Both the position numbers and the translations under genes were made by a program. Shown piece by piece: positions 1-8,078 of a stretch of 38,587 nt of DNA. Numbering within the stretch: position 1 is the first letter of the stretch; every line of letters starts with the position of its first letter. The DNA is from Thiomicrospira microaerophila (lineage in GTDB: Bacteria > Pseudomonadota > Gammaproteobacteria > Thiomicrospirales > Thiomicrospiraceae). The notes beneath the pieces were generated by a model that saw nothing but the letters and a program-made list of their open reading frames with translations, ran no database searches and had not been told where the DNA came from. Location of the stretch: positions 1 to 38,587 of the forward strand of contig NZ_JYNN01000025.1 in the NCBI RefSeq assembly GCF_000934765.1. The letters are read 5' to 3'.

Positions 1-74
1 CGTTGATAGGCAAGGTGTGGAAGCGCAGTAATGTGTGAAGCTAACTTGTACTAATTACTCGTGAGGCTTAACTA
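1..74 (+). rRNA. rrl: 23S rRNA, 3' end (partial)
   Basis: The first ~74 bases match the conserved 3' end of bacterial 23S rRNA: AAGCGCAGTAATG, GAAGCTAACTTGTACTAAT and GTGAGGCTTAAC are close to the E. coli end. The body of the gene lies upstream of the window. The 3' boundary is approximate, set by analogy with the E. coli end at ...GGCTTAACCTT. A 5S gene on the same strand about 140 bases downstream supports the call. Confidence 0.93.
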
Positions 75-212
75 TACAACTCAAAAGTGACTTAACTGAT
101 GTGTAGCTTGAGATAAAAGCGAAACCAAGATACAGTATCCTATTACAAAGCAAAGATTACTTCTTAGCAAAGAATTTTAGTAAATGGCTAAAACCCATTT
201 ACAAAACCGAAT
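75..212 (+). other. 23S-5S internal transcribed spacer
   Basis: A 138-base AT-rich spacer between the rRNA genes with no tRNA-like cloverleaf. It contains a perfect 7-bp inverted repeat, TAAATGG at 181-187 and CCATTTA at 195-201, separated by 7 bases and ending 11 bases before 5S. This is a plausible RNase processing hairpin (inference). Confidence 0.7.
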
Positions 213-331
213 TGCTTGGCGACCATAGCGAAATGGAACCACCTGATCCCTTCTCGAACTCAGAAGTGAAACGTTTCAGCGCCAATGGTAGTGTGGGGTC
301 TCCCCATGCGAGAGTAGGTCATCGCCAAGCT
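213..331 (+). rRNA. rrf: 5S rRNA
   Basis: Strong match to gammaproteobacterial 5S rRNA. The core CTCAGAAGTGAAACG is present, as are GGTAGTGTGGGGTCTCCCC and ATGCGAGAGTAGG. The ends TGCTTGGCG (from 213) and CGCCAAGC (to 330) pair to form helix I. Length is about 118 bases, normal for the family. Ends are accurate to 1-2 bases. Confidence 0.97.
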
Positions 332-341
332 CCATACATCT

Positions 342-369
342 AAACCCCTCGTAAGAGGGGTTTTTTTTT
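342..369 (+). terminator. Intrinsic terminator of the rRNA operon
   Basis: AAACCCCTC at 342-350, loop GTAA, then GAGGGGTTT, giving a perfect 9-bp stem that runs into a tract of nine T (361-369). It lies 11 bases after 5S and is a textbook factor-independent terminator separating the rRNA operon from the pilus operon. Confidence 0.96.
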
Positions 370-445
370 GCCTTTGAAAAAGCTATTTAACTAATGGCAT
401 GTTTTATGCTTTAACTGTACTAATGGTTTAATTTTGGTTGCAGTT

Positions 446-1858
446 ATGTATCGCTCATTTTTTGGTTTAAATGATTTACCTTTTCGCTCAACGCCTGATT
501 TAAAATATTTTTTTGATGCTGGCTCCAGGGGTGATGTGGTTAATGCTATTCATTATGCCCTTGAGCGAGGTGATGGCATAGTGAAAATTGTAGGTGAAGT
601 GGGTGTTGGTAAAACCACCATTTTAAGAAAACTTGCTTTTGATCTCCCTGCTAAATACCGTGTTATCTATATAAATTCGCCAAATTTGCAGCCACAGGAT
701 ATCTTGCTTTTTATATGTCATGAGTTTGGTATAGAGATTGATCACTCTCTGCCAAAGTTTACTGCGATTAGTAAGTTGCGTGATTTTTTTATTGAGAATC
801 ACGCATTAGGTCGCCAGTGTGTCATTATGATTGATGAGGCTCAGGCCATACCTATTGTTACACTTGAAGAAATCCGTCTGTTATTAAATCTTGAAACTGA
901 AGATCATAAGCTTGTGCAAGTGTTATTGTTTGGACAACCTGAGTTGGATGTCATTTTGCAGCGCGAAGAAATTAGACAGTTTAAAAGTCGTGTATCGCAC
1001 GCTATTTATTTGACGCCTTTAAATTTTGAAGATGTTTTTAGCTATTTGAATTTCCGAATGAGTAAGGCGGGTTACCAGGGTGCTCAGCTATTCAACAAGT
1101 CAATAGCCAAAAAGATTGCTAAAGCGTCCAAGGGAATCGTTCGTGAAATTCATCATTTAGCGGATGCGGCGTTAATGCGTGCCTATGCCGACAATAGTCA
1201 ACAAGTAAAATTAAAGCATATTTCAAGTGTTCAGCCAGCTGTTTGGCGGAGCTACGCTATTTCCGGCGCTTTTTTATTCTTGGTCGTTTCTTTAGTTGGG
1301 CTTTATTTGTTTCCATATTCAGTAAATAAAGTGGAGATACTGCCAGCCTTTCAGGTTTCTTCTCTAAAAGATCGGGAGAGGATTCTTATCGTTGAGACTA
1401 TTGAGGAAGATAAAAAAAATACATTAACAGATGTGAGTCACTTTATTGAAGACAGGAATAAGCAAGATTTTAGCTATAAGACACCGGAGACTCGTTCAGA
1501 TGAGCCGTTGCATTTTAATTCTCACGCTGACTTATTATTAAAAACAAAACAAAGTATTTTAAGTAATGAGTCGCATCGCTATAGTGTTCAGATTATTGTG
1601 AGCAGCATATCTGATTTTAATCGTGTTATGACAGAAATAGCGCCTTTTCTAGATGTGGAACATTTATTTTGGTTAATTGATGGCGGACGTTTTATTTTAT
1701 ATTACGGTGTTTTTAGTCAATTAGAGCATGCAAGAGCGCTCATTCAGGTTTTGCCACCTAGTTTTTTAACCGGTAATCCGTTTATTGTAAATCGTAGCCA
1801 GTTATTATTTCGTATTGATCAGCTTCTAGATCAAGACGCCGCCGTGAGTGGTATTTAG
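446..1858 (+). CDS. mshM: MshM/ExeA-like AAA+ ATPase with C-terminal SPOR-like region
   Basis: First gene of a type IV pilus/T2SS-like operon, 470 aa. The N-terminus (MYRSFFGLNDLPFRSTPD) is the typical start of the ExeA/GspA/MshM family, whose members are thought to help install the secretin through the cell wall using ATP. Walker A GEVGVGKTT is at about residues 50-58 and Walker B with acidic D130-E131 is in VIMIDEAQ. A hydrophobic span at about 270-292 is a likely inner-membrane helix. The last ~85 residues (from about 383) resemble a SPOR peptidoglycan-binding fold in length and hydrophobic pattern, but I cannot prove it. ATG 446 is preferred to the in-frame TTG at 434 because family proteins start MY-SFFGL; the ribosome site is weak. 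mshL follows after 7 bases. ExeA itself is an alternative name. Confidence 0.8.
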   Translation: MYRSFFGLNDLPFRSTPDLKYFFDAGSRGDVVNAIHYALERGDGIVKIVGEVGVGKTTILRKLAFDLPAKYRVIYINSPNLQPQDILLFICHEFGIEIDHSLPKFTAISKLRDFFIENHALGRQCVIMIDEAQAIPIVTLEEIRLLLNLETEDHKLVQVLLFGQPELDVILQREEIRQFKSRVSHAIYLTPLNFEDVFSYLNFRMSKAGYQGAQLFNKSIAKKIAKASKGIVREIHHLADAALMRAYADNSQQVKLKHISSVQPAVWRSYAISGAFLFLVVSLVGLYLFPYSVNKVEILPAFQVSSLKDRERILIVETIEEDKKNTLTDVSHFIEDRNKQDFSYKTPETRSDEPLHFNSHADLLLKTKQSILSNESHRYSVQIIVSSISDFNRVMTEIAPFLDVEHLFWLIDGGRFILYYGVFSQLEHARALIQVLPPSFLTGNPFIVNRSQLLFRIDQLLDQDAAVSGI

Positions 1859-1865
1859 GATGTTT

Positions 1866-3449
1866 ATGAAACTCTTTTTATTGTTTGTATGCAGCTTTTT
1901 ACTAGCATCTTGTGCAACTAAACAAGTGAAACCCGTCAGCGATGTGGTGAAAGAGCCTGTCATTGGATCTTCCTCAAAGGTTATGTCTGATGGTATCCCT
2001 TCTTTAGCGATGCCTACGCCTGTCAATCCTAAGCCCAGACTAGAGACACCTCCGTCACGCTACACGCTCAGTGCAATATCGGCACCTGTGCATGAGGTGT
2101 TATATCGCCTGGGTGAAATGGCGGGTTATGAAATTGATATTATGCAAGGTGTTGAGGGTGAGGTAACGATTAATGCGGTACGGCAATCCTTGCCATCTAT
2201 TTTGTCCAGGATTGAGGCGCAGTTGAACCTTGTGATTACGATTCATAACCAAAGTATTCATGTACGACCTGATAGGGCCTATTGGCAAGAGTACCAGGTT
2301 GATTATGTAAATATTCGCAGAAGCAGCCAAAATAATATTATGATGAATATGACTGTAGGGGGTTCGGTTAATCCTGTGTCTGGTTCACAGGGTAATAGCT
2401 CATCTAGTGTTCAGGTTTCATCAGAGCATGATTTTTGGAGAACGTTGCGCACATCACTTGAATCCATTGTTCAGCCAGCTCCGCAAGGTATGGCTGTGTC
2501 TGAAAGTGGAGGAGACGGTTCTGTTGTGGCTCAAACGAGTGAACGTGCACTGGTTGTAACAAATCCTGAGGCAGGGATTGTTATGATTTATGCTAATCAG
2601 AAAAAGCAGCAAAAAATACTAGGTTACTTAAACTCTATTTCGAGTCGTTCCGAGCGTCAAGTAATGATTGAGGCCTCGGTAGTTGAAGTTGTTTTATCAG
2701 AACAGCATCAATCTGGTGTTGACTGGAATGTAACGGGTTTTGGCAATATTCTTGCCACAGCTGTAGGTCAGGGCACCTTAACGACGGGTGTATCCACTAA
2801 TTTAGCTGCAGATTTTGGTTTTGGCTTAAAAGCACTGGAAAAATTTGGTGATGTTAAGGTTTTATCAAGCCCTAAAATAATGGCGGTAAACAATCAGCCA
2901 GCTTTGTTAAAAGTCGTTGATAATGAGGTATATTTTACTATTGATGTTTCTCGTTCAACCTCGACGGCGGGTACGGACACAACTTACTCAACCACGGTGC
3001 ATACGGTTCCAGTGGGTTTTATGATGAGTATGACGCCTTTTGTTTCTGATAATAACGAAATTACCCTGAATGTAAGGCCGACTATTTCCCGTATTATAGG
3101 ACGCGTACGAGATCCGAATCCAGACCTTCGGGCGGTCAATGTTGAAAGCTTTATTCCCATTATTCAAGAGCGTGAAATGGAAACAGTATTGCGTTTAAGA
3201 AATAACCAGACCGCAGTTATTGGTGGCTTGATTGAAGACAGAAAAGATTTGAATGAGCAAGGTCTGCCTTGGTTTTCACGTGTTCCGCTTATGGGTTCAG
3301 CTATTTTTGGTAATAAAGAGCGAAGTACAACAAAAACAGAGTTAGTGGTTTTTATCCGCCCTATTATTGTAGATAGGCCTGATATCGATAATGGTGACCT
3401 TGTTTCATTTGGGCGTTATTTTAATGCAATGCAGGGTGGTAAGAAGTGA
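1866..3449 (+). CDS. mshL: MshL-like secretin lipoprotein (outer-membrane channel)
   Basis: Secretin family, 527 aa, forming the outer-membrane pore for pilus or pseudopilus export. The signal sequence ends in lipobox LLASC with Cys16 as lipidated residue. An N-terminal secretin/STN-like part (about 55-110, YTLSAISAPVHEVLYRLGEM) precedes the C-terminal secretin domain from about 255: RQVMIEASVVEVVLSE, VPVGFMMSMTPFVSDNNEIT, and the signature QTAVIGGLIEDR...PLMGSAIFG. A Ser/Gly/Asn-rich linker lies around 165-185. ATG 1866 is chosen because AGGA (1857-1860) sits 5 bases upstream and it gives a compact lipoprotein signal; ATG 1860 and GTG 1848 are alternatives. It overlaps the next gene by 4 bases, implying translational coupling. 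Confidence 0.85.
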   Translation: MKLFLLFVCSFLLASCATKQVKPVSDVVKEPVIGSSSKVMSDGIPSLAMPTPVNPKPRLETPPSRYTLSAISAPVHEVLYRLGEMAGYEIDIMQGVEGEVTINAVRQSLPSILSRIEAQLNLVITIHNQSIHVRPDRAYWQEYQVDYVNIRRSSQNNIMMNMTVGGSVNPVSGSQGNSSSSVQVSSEHDFWRTLRTSLESIVQPAPQGMAVSESGGDGSVVAQTSERALVVTNPEAGIVMIYANQKKQQKILGYLNSISSRSERQVMIEASVVEVVLSEQHQSGVDWNVTGFGNILATAVGQGTLTTGVSTNLAADFGFGLKALEKFGDVKVLSSPKIMAVNNQPALLKVVDNEVYFTIDVSRSTSTAGTDTTYSTTVHTVPVGFMMSMTPFVSDNNEITLNVRPTISRIIGRVRDPNPDLRAVNVESFIPIIQEREMETVLRLRNNQTAVIGGLIEDRKDLNEQGLPWFSRVPLMGSAIFGNKERSTTKTELVVFIRPIIVDRPDIDNGDLVSFGRYFNAMQGGKK

Positions 3450-5158
3450 GTATTTTACTGGATGCTTTAAAGAAAGCCTCTATTGAAAAAAAACGCCGTG
3501 AAGACCAGGAAAACACGCAAGCTTCAAAGTCTAGTATTAGTGCACCAGGTTTAGCAGCGGATTTGGATCATGACTCGTCAAGTTTGTTGAGTCAAAAGCC
3601 GCTTTTTAGCTTAAGTTTGAATGATGACCCTTCTGGTGATCAGCCGCCGCTTAAGGATACAGTTTCAACAAAGAAGACATCTGCGATTTTTTCCGATGAA
3701 TTACTTGCTGATGAGCAAAAAAAAGATCGACCTTTCCAAGTGGTTGATGAGGAGCCTGTGTCTGTCATAAACGATGGTGAGGTTAATCCTGCGACGATAT
3801 CAGCTGTTGATTCACCACAAAAAGAATCACAAATCGAGGTCGGTACGTTAGGTCTAGCCCTATCTAAAAACGAACCAGCATCATCACCTTACCAGTCAAG
3901 TTTAGATGATTTAGATGCACTAGGCCATGATGAACCAACAAGGTCACCACCCCATGCCTACGCTTTAGAACCAGAGTCATTGAGTCCGGTTGATAGACCT
4001 GACCATGAAGAGGAGGTAACTCAACAGGCTGATCAACCTTCTACAGTACCTAAGGCGCCGTTAAACCTTAAGCCAGATACTGAACATGACGTCTCCCGCG
4101 ATGAGGCTAAGCGCGTTAACAAGGTTTTGTTAAGCCAGTCTAAATCTAAAACATCACACCAAACAAAAGGTGGTCAACTGGTCAAACGTATTTCTTTTTA
4201 TATGTTGATTACTCTCATTGTGTTTGGTGCGTTGGCCTATTATGGATTGATCACGTATAGAGATTTAAATACAGCCCATAGACAGGATGTTCAGCAATTA
4301 TCTGCTATTGTAGATAACCCTGTGCCTAATGATCTGCCAACTGCTGTAGAAGAAGACGGCCAAACTACCCCATCTGATCCGGTTAATAAGCGACAGACAG
4401 CGTTAGATGTACAGGTAGATGGCGATAGTTTATCTAGCAAAGAGCCCAGTATAGAGACGGTTGATATATCTAAATCCACACCTAAGGGTGAGCCGACTAA
4501 AATAGACTCTAAAGCCTTACCCGAGCCTGCATCTAAGCCTGCATCCGGTCCCATTATTCGTGTAGAAAAGGAGGCATCAAGATCCTTCGCCGATTTGGCT
4601 TATGAGGCTTACCTAAAAGGTAATATGCGAGAGGCAAAAGAAAAGTATGAGCGTCATCTAGATGCGCAGCCTCACAGTAAAACGGCACGTTTAGGTCTTG
4701 CAGCCCTAGCCGTTCACTTAGGGCATTTTAATGAGGCGATTGAACATTATCAACGTGTTTTAAGTGATGATCCACAAGATTCCGATGCGCTTGCCGGAAT
4801 TGCGGCTACACTTAGCCATTTTAATGGTCGTTTGTTTTCAACGGAAGATTTGAAGGTATTCATTCAGCGCTACCCTGGCATCGCTGGGCTTCATTTCGCA
4901 CTTGGTAATCATTATGCTCAAAAGCAGGATTGGTTTTTAGCTCAACCAGCCTACTTTGAGGCGGTCAAGCTTGAAAGTCAAAATCCTGATTACAGACTCA
5001 ATTTAGCGATAAGTTTTGATCAGCTTGGAGAGTATGCTGAAGCGATTATTCACTATAAAGCGGCGCTGGCAGTTTCAGAGCATAAGAAGATTCATTTTGA
5101 TCCTGCGGTGGTTGGGCAGCGAATTATACATTTGACGCGTTTTATGGAGCAACGTTAA
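3446..5158 (+). CDS. mshN: MshN/GspB-like TPR membrane protein
   Basis: 570 aa. The N-terminal MSILLDALKKASIEKKRRE is the short cytoplasmic motif of GspB/MshN-type proteins (usually MSxILDALKKAExxR). It is followed by a long acidic, low-complexity stretch to about residue 240, one transmembrane helix at about 249-270, a Pro/Ser/Thr-rich periplasmic linker, and several TPR repeats from about 385 to the end (AYEAYLKGNMREAKEKYERH; LGLAALAVHLGHFNEAIEHY). Known role in the family: inner-membrane partner linking the ATPase and secretin during pilus assembly. Start GTG 3446 overlaps the mshL stop (GTGA). The gene ends 2 bases before mshE. Start and family are good; exact function is inferred from the family and position. 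Confidence 0.75.
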   Translation: MSILLDALKKASIEKKRREDQENTQASKSSISAPGLAADLDHDSSSLLSQKPLFSLSLNDDPSGDQPPLKDTVSTKKTSAIFSDELLADEQKKDRPFQVVDEEPVSVINDGEVNPATISAVDSPQKESQIEVGTLGLALSKNEPASSPYQSSLDDLDALGHDEPTRSPPHAYALEPESLSPVDRPDHEEEVTQQADQPSTVPKAPLNLKPDTEHDVSRDEAKRVNKVLLSQSKSKTSHQTKGGQLVKRISFYMLITLIVFGALAYYGLITYRDLNTAHRQDVQQLSAIVDNPVPNDLPTAVEEDGQTTPSDPVNKRQTALDVQVDGDSLSSKEPSIETVDISKSTPKGEPTKIDSKALPEPASKPASGPIIRVEKEASRSFADLAYEAYLKGNMREAKEKYERHLDAQPHSKTARLGLAALAVHLGHFNEAIEHYQRVLSDDPQDSDALAGIAATLSHFNGRLFSTEDLKVFIQRYPGIAGLHFALGNHYAQKQDWFLAQPAYFEAVKLESQNPDYRLNLAISFDQLGEYAEAIIHYKAALAVSEHKKIHFDPAVVGQRIIHLTRFMEQR

Positions 5159-5160
5159 TT

Positions 5161-6849
5161 ATGGCGGTGCCATTGCGCTTGGGTGATAAGTTGGTTCAGG
5201 ATGGATTTATTAGTCCTGATCAACTACGTATTGCACTAAATGAACAGCGTATTACGGGAAAAAAACTGGGTGAAGTGTTTGTTTATCTAGGGTTTATGAC
5301 TGAAGAGCAGGCGCGTGAAGTTATTGGTGAAACAACGGGTTATGATTCTATTAGCCTTAAGGGTGTTGTGCCGGATTTGGCAGCGTTATCCTTGCTCGAT
5401 GAACCTTTTGCCCGAGCCAATAAAGTTATTCCTATTAGTTTGCAAGGTGATGTAGCCAAGATCGCCATGGCCAATCCAGAGAACATCCTGTTATTAGATA
5501 AAATAAAGCGAAATTTTAAGCGCCCAAACGTGACAATTAAGCCGTTGTTAGTGGCGGAGTCTGAAATTCAGCACGCCATAGACCAGTACTATGGTTATGA
5601 ATTGTCTATAGACGGTATTATTCAGGAATTGGAAACAGGCAAGGTTGATATTCAGCTACTTACTGAAACGGATGAATATTCTCAGCCGATAGTCAGGTTA
5701 GTGGACAATATTTTAACGGATGCTGTAAAGCGCGGCGCTTCAGATATTCATTTTGAACCTGAAGAATTTTATGTGCGTATACGCTATCGTATTGATGGGG
5801 TTTTGCAAGAGATTCGTTTATTACATAAATCGTTTTGGTCTGGATTGGTTGTTAGGCTCAAAGTGATTTCAAACCTAGACTTAACTGATCAGCGCCTGCC
5901 ACAAGATGGTCATATGGATTTAGTGGTTATGGGGCGAAGAGTTGACTTTAGGGTATCGTCCTTACCCGGTACGCATGGTGAAAATTTTGTACTGCGCATA
6001 CTAGATCGAGAAAAGGGGATTGTGCCACTGGATAAGCTCGGTTTAGATGAGGATGCTTATCGAGAGGTGCAACTTATGTTGAATCGGCCAAATGGCATTT
6101 TCTTGGTAACAGGCCCAACCGGTTCAGGAAAAACGACAACATTGTACTCCATTTTGAATGAAGTGAATGACATGGGCGTCAATATTATGACACTTGAAGA
6201 TCCTGTTGAATACCCTATGGATTTAATACGTCAAACAGCCATTAACCCAGAAGTTGGACTGACGTTTGCACGAGGCATTCGTGCGTTGCTGCGCCAAGAT
6301 CCAGATATTATTTTGATTGGTGAAATACGTGATAGTGAAACGGCTGAAATGGCGTTTCGTGCCGCGATGACTGGGCATCAGGTCTTTGCTAGCTTGCATA
6401 CTAATTCCGCGATTGGCGCGATTCCACGTTTATTGGATATCGGAATTTCACCTTCCATTTTAGCGGGTAATATTATTGGTATTTTGGCGCAACGTTTAGT
6501 TCGGCGACTTTGTAGTCATTGTAAAGCACCTTATGAACCTGATGCGTTTGAAGCGCAGCTGGTTGGTTTTTCAGCCACTGATATACACCAAACACTTTAT
6601 AAATCTAAAGGCTGTCCGCATTGTAACCATGTGGGTTATAAAGGGCGATTAGCGGTATTAGAAACCTTGAGGTTTACCAAAGAAATGGACAATCTATTGT
6701 TGGAGTCTGCACCTGCTAATCATTTACTAAGCCTGGCCAAAAAACAAGGCTTTAGAACATTAGCTGAGTCAGCCGTTGTCTGGGTTCGAAAAGGGGAAAC
6801 AACGTTAGATGAAATCAATCGTATTGTTGACTTGTCTGAGTTGCTTTAG
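5161..6849 (+). CDS. mshE: MshE/GspE-like type IV pilus assembly ATPase
   Basis: 562 aa, hexameric secretion ATPase that powers pilus extension at the inner membrane. An MshEN-like N-terminal domain carries RLGDKLVQDGFISPDQL...Q (residues 6-29), which fits the known c-di-GMP-binding consensus. The second copy (KLGEVFVYLGFMTEEQ) is more degenerate. The ATPase core has Walker A GPTGSGKTT (318-326), an Asp box around LEDPVEYP, Walker B in DPDIILIGEIRDSETA and a His box (GHQVFASLHTNSA). A tetracysteine zinc site, C451/C454 and C485/C488, is complete. Length is normal for the family. It begins 2 bases after mshN, and mshG follows at 13 bases. Control by c-di-GMP is inferred from the motif only. 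Confidence 0.9.
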   Translation: MAVPLRLGDKLVQDGFISPDQLRIALNEQRITGKKLGEVFVYLGFMTEEQAREVIGETTGYDSISLKGVVPDLAALSLLDEPFARANKVIPISLQGDVAKIAMANPENILLLDKIKRNFKRPNVTIKPLLVAESEIQHAIDQYYGYELSIDGIIQELETGKVDIQLLTETDEYSQPIVRLVDNILTDAVKRGASDIHFEPEEFYVRIRYRIDGVLQEIRLLHKSFWSGLVVRLKVISNLDLTDQRLPQDGHMDLVVMGRRVDFRVSSLPGTHGENFVLRILDREKGIVPLDKLGLDEDAYREVQLMLNRPNGIFLVTGPTGSGKTTTLYSILNEVNDMGVNIMTLEDPVEYPMDLIRQTAINPEVGLTFARGIRALLRQDPDIILIGEIRDSETAEMAFRAAMTGHQVFASLHTNSAIGAIPRLLDIGISPSILAGNIIGILAQRLVRRLCSHCKAPYEPDAFEAQLVGFSATDIHQTLYKSKGCPHCNHVGYKGRLAVLETLRFTKEMDNLLLESAPANHLLSLAKKQGFRTLAESAVVWVRKGETTLDEINRIVDLSELL

Positions 6850-6862
6850 AGGAGGGGTGTAG

Positions 6863-8068
6863 ATGCCTTCTTTTCACTACTCTGGAATTAATCGCTATGG
6901 TGAACGCCTTCGCGGTGTGATTGAGGGTAAAAATATAGCGGACGCTGAAAATAAGCTTAAGTCATCCCGCGTTGATATTTTAAGTATTAAGCAAAAGTCA
7001 GCTGGATTAACACTTTTTAGAAGTAAGAAAATTACGCGCAAAGAAATTATTACCATTACCTTTCAGTTTGAGCAATTGATGCGTGCGGGTGTTCCGCTAA
7101 TGGAGATTTTGGTAGACCTTCGAGATTCTTTTGATAACCATGCTACAAAGGAGATGTTGAGCTCGATTTATCAATCGATGGAGGGGGGAGAAGGGTTTGG
7201 TACCGCGTTAGAGGGGTATAAGTCCGTTTTTGGTGAAGTCTATATTTCATTAGTAAAGGTAGGAGAGCAGACTGGGCAGCTTGAATCCGTATTAGCCGAT
7301 TTGGGTGAAATGCTTAAGTGGGAGGATGAGATGATCGCGAAGGCTAAAAAAGTTATGATTTATCCTGCGATTGTGGGTACGGTTGTTATTGCCGTCGTCG
7401 TGCTGATGATGCTGTTTGTCGTGCCACAGTTACTGAGTTTTATTGGTGAAATGGGCGGCGAAATCGGTTGGGCGACGAAATCACTGATTGCGACCTCCAA
7501 TTTTGTTCAAGCTTATATTTTACATTTACTGATTATGCCATTCATTTTGTTCGCCGTTTTAAAGGCTTGGTTAAAACGTTCAGTGGCTTTTAGAATGGCA
7601 TTTGATCGATTTATTTTTAAAGTAAAAGTGATTGGACCTATTTTGTATCAACTTAAAATAGCGCGCTTATCCAGCGCACTAGCGATCATGTATAAATCGG
7701 GTGTGAGCTTTACAGATGCGATGAAAATGGCAGCAAGTGTTGTGGGTAATGCGCACATTGAAGCCTCTATTAATACCGCTGTGCGTTTAGTGCAAGAAGG
7801 CGAACCGATTCACAAAGCGTTTGAGCAAGCCAGTGTATTCCCCACGCTGGGCGTGAGAATGCTAAAGGTAGGTGAACGAAGTGGCAAAATGGATGAAGCG
7901 CTTTTGAATGTCAGTTACTTTTATGATAGAGAGGCAAAAGAATCGATAGAGAAAATTGAACCTGCCATTGAACCTTTATTAACGATTGTGATGGCGGTGA
8001 TTGTAGGCTGGGTCATGATTGCCGTACTGGGGCCTGTATATGATACGATGACACAAGTTGATTTTTAA
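6863..8068 (+). CDS. mshG: MshG/GspF-like inner-membrane platform protein
   Basis: 401 aa, the polytopic platform protein that couples the assembly ATPase to pilin polymerisation. Two GspF domains are visible: FQFEQLMRAGVPLMEIL...GEQTGQLESVLADL in the first half and LSSALAIMYKSGVSFTDAM...GERSGKMDEALLNV in the second. Hydrophobic helices lie at about 168-192, 215-235 and 370-392. Start ATG 6863 follows the strong ribosome site GAGGAGGGG (6849-6857). The family is certain; MshG rather than PilC or GspF is inferred from the operon. Confidence 0.9.
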   Translation: MPSFHYSGINRYGERLRGVIEGKNIADAENKLKSSRVDILSIKQKSAGLTLFRSKKITRKEIITITFQFEQLMRAGVPLMEILVDLRDSFDNHATKEMLSSIYQSMEGGEGFGTALEGYKSVFGEVYISLVKVGEQTGQLESVLADLGEMLKWEDEMIAKAKKVMIYPAIVGTVVIAVVVLMMLFVVPQLLSFIGEMGGEIGWATKSLIATSNFVQAYILHLLIMPFILFAVLKAWLKRSVAFRMAFDRFIFKVKVIGPILYQLKIARLSSALAIMYKSGVSFTDAMKMAASVVGNAHIEASINTAVRLVQEGEPIHKAFEQASVFPTLGVRMLKVGERSGKMDEALLNVSYFYDREAKESIEKIEPAIEPLLTIVMAVIVGWVMIAVLGPVYDTMTQVDF

Positions 8069-8078
8069 AGGTGGGTCC

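Noticed and set aside
75-212. tRNA gene in the 23S-5S spacer
   Set aside because: No acceptor stem, T-loop GTTCRA or CCA end could be found.
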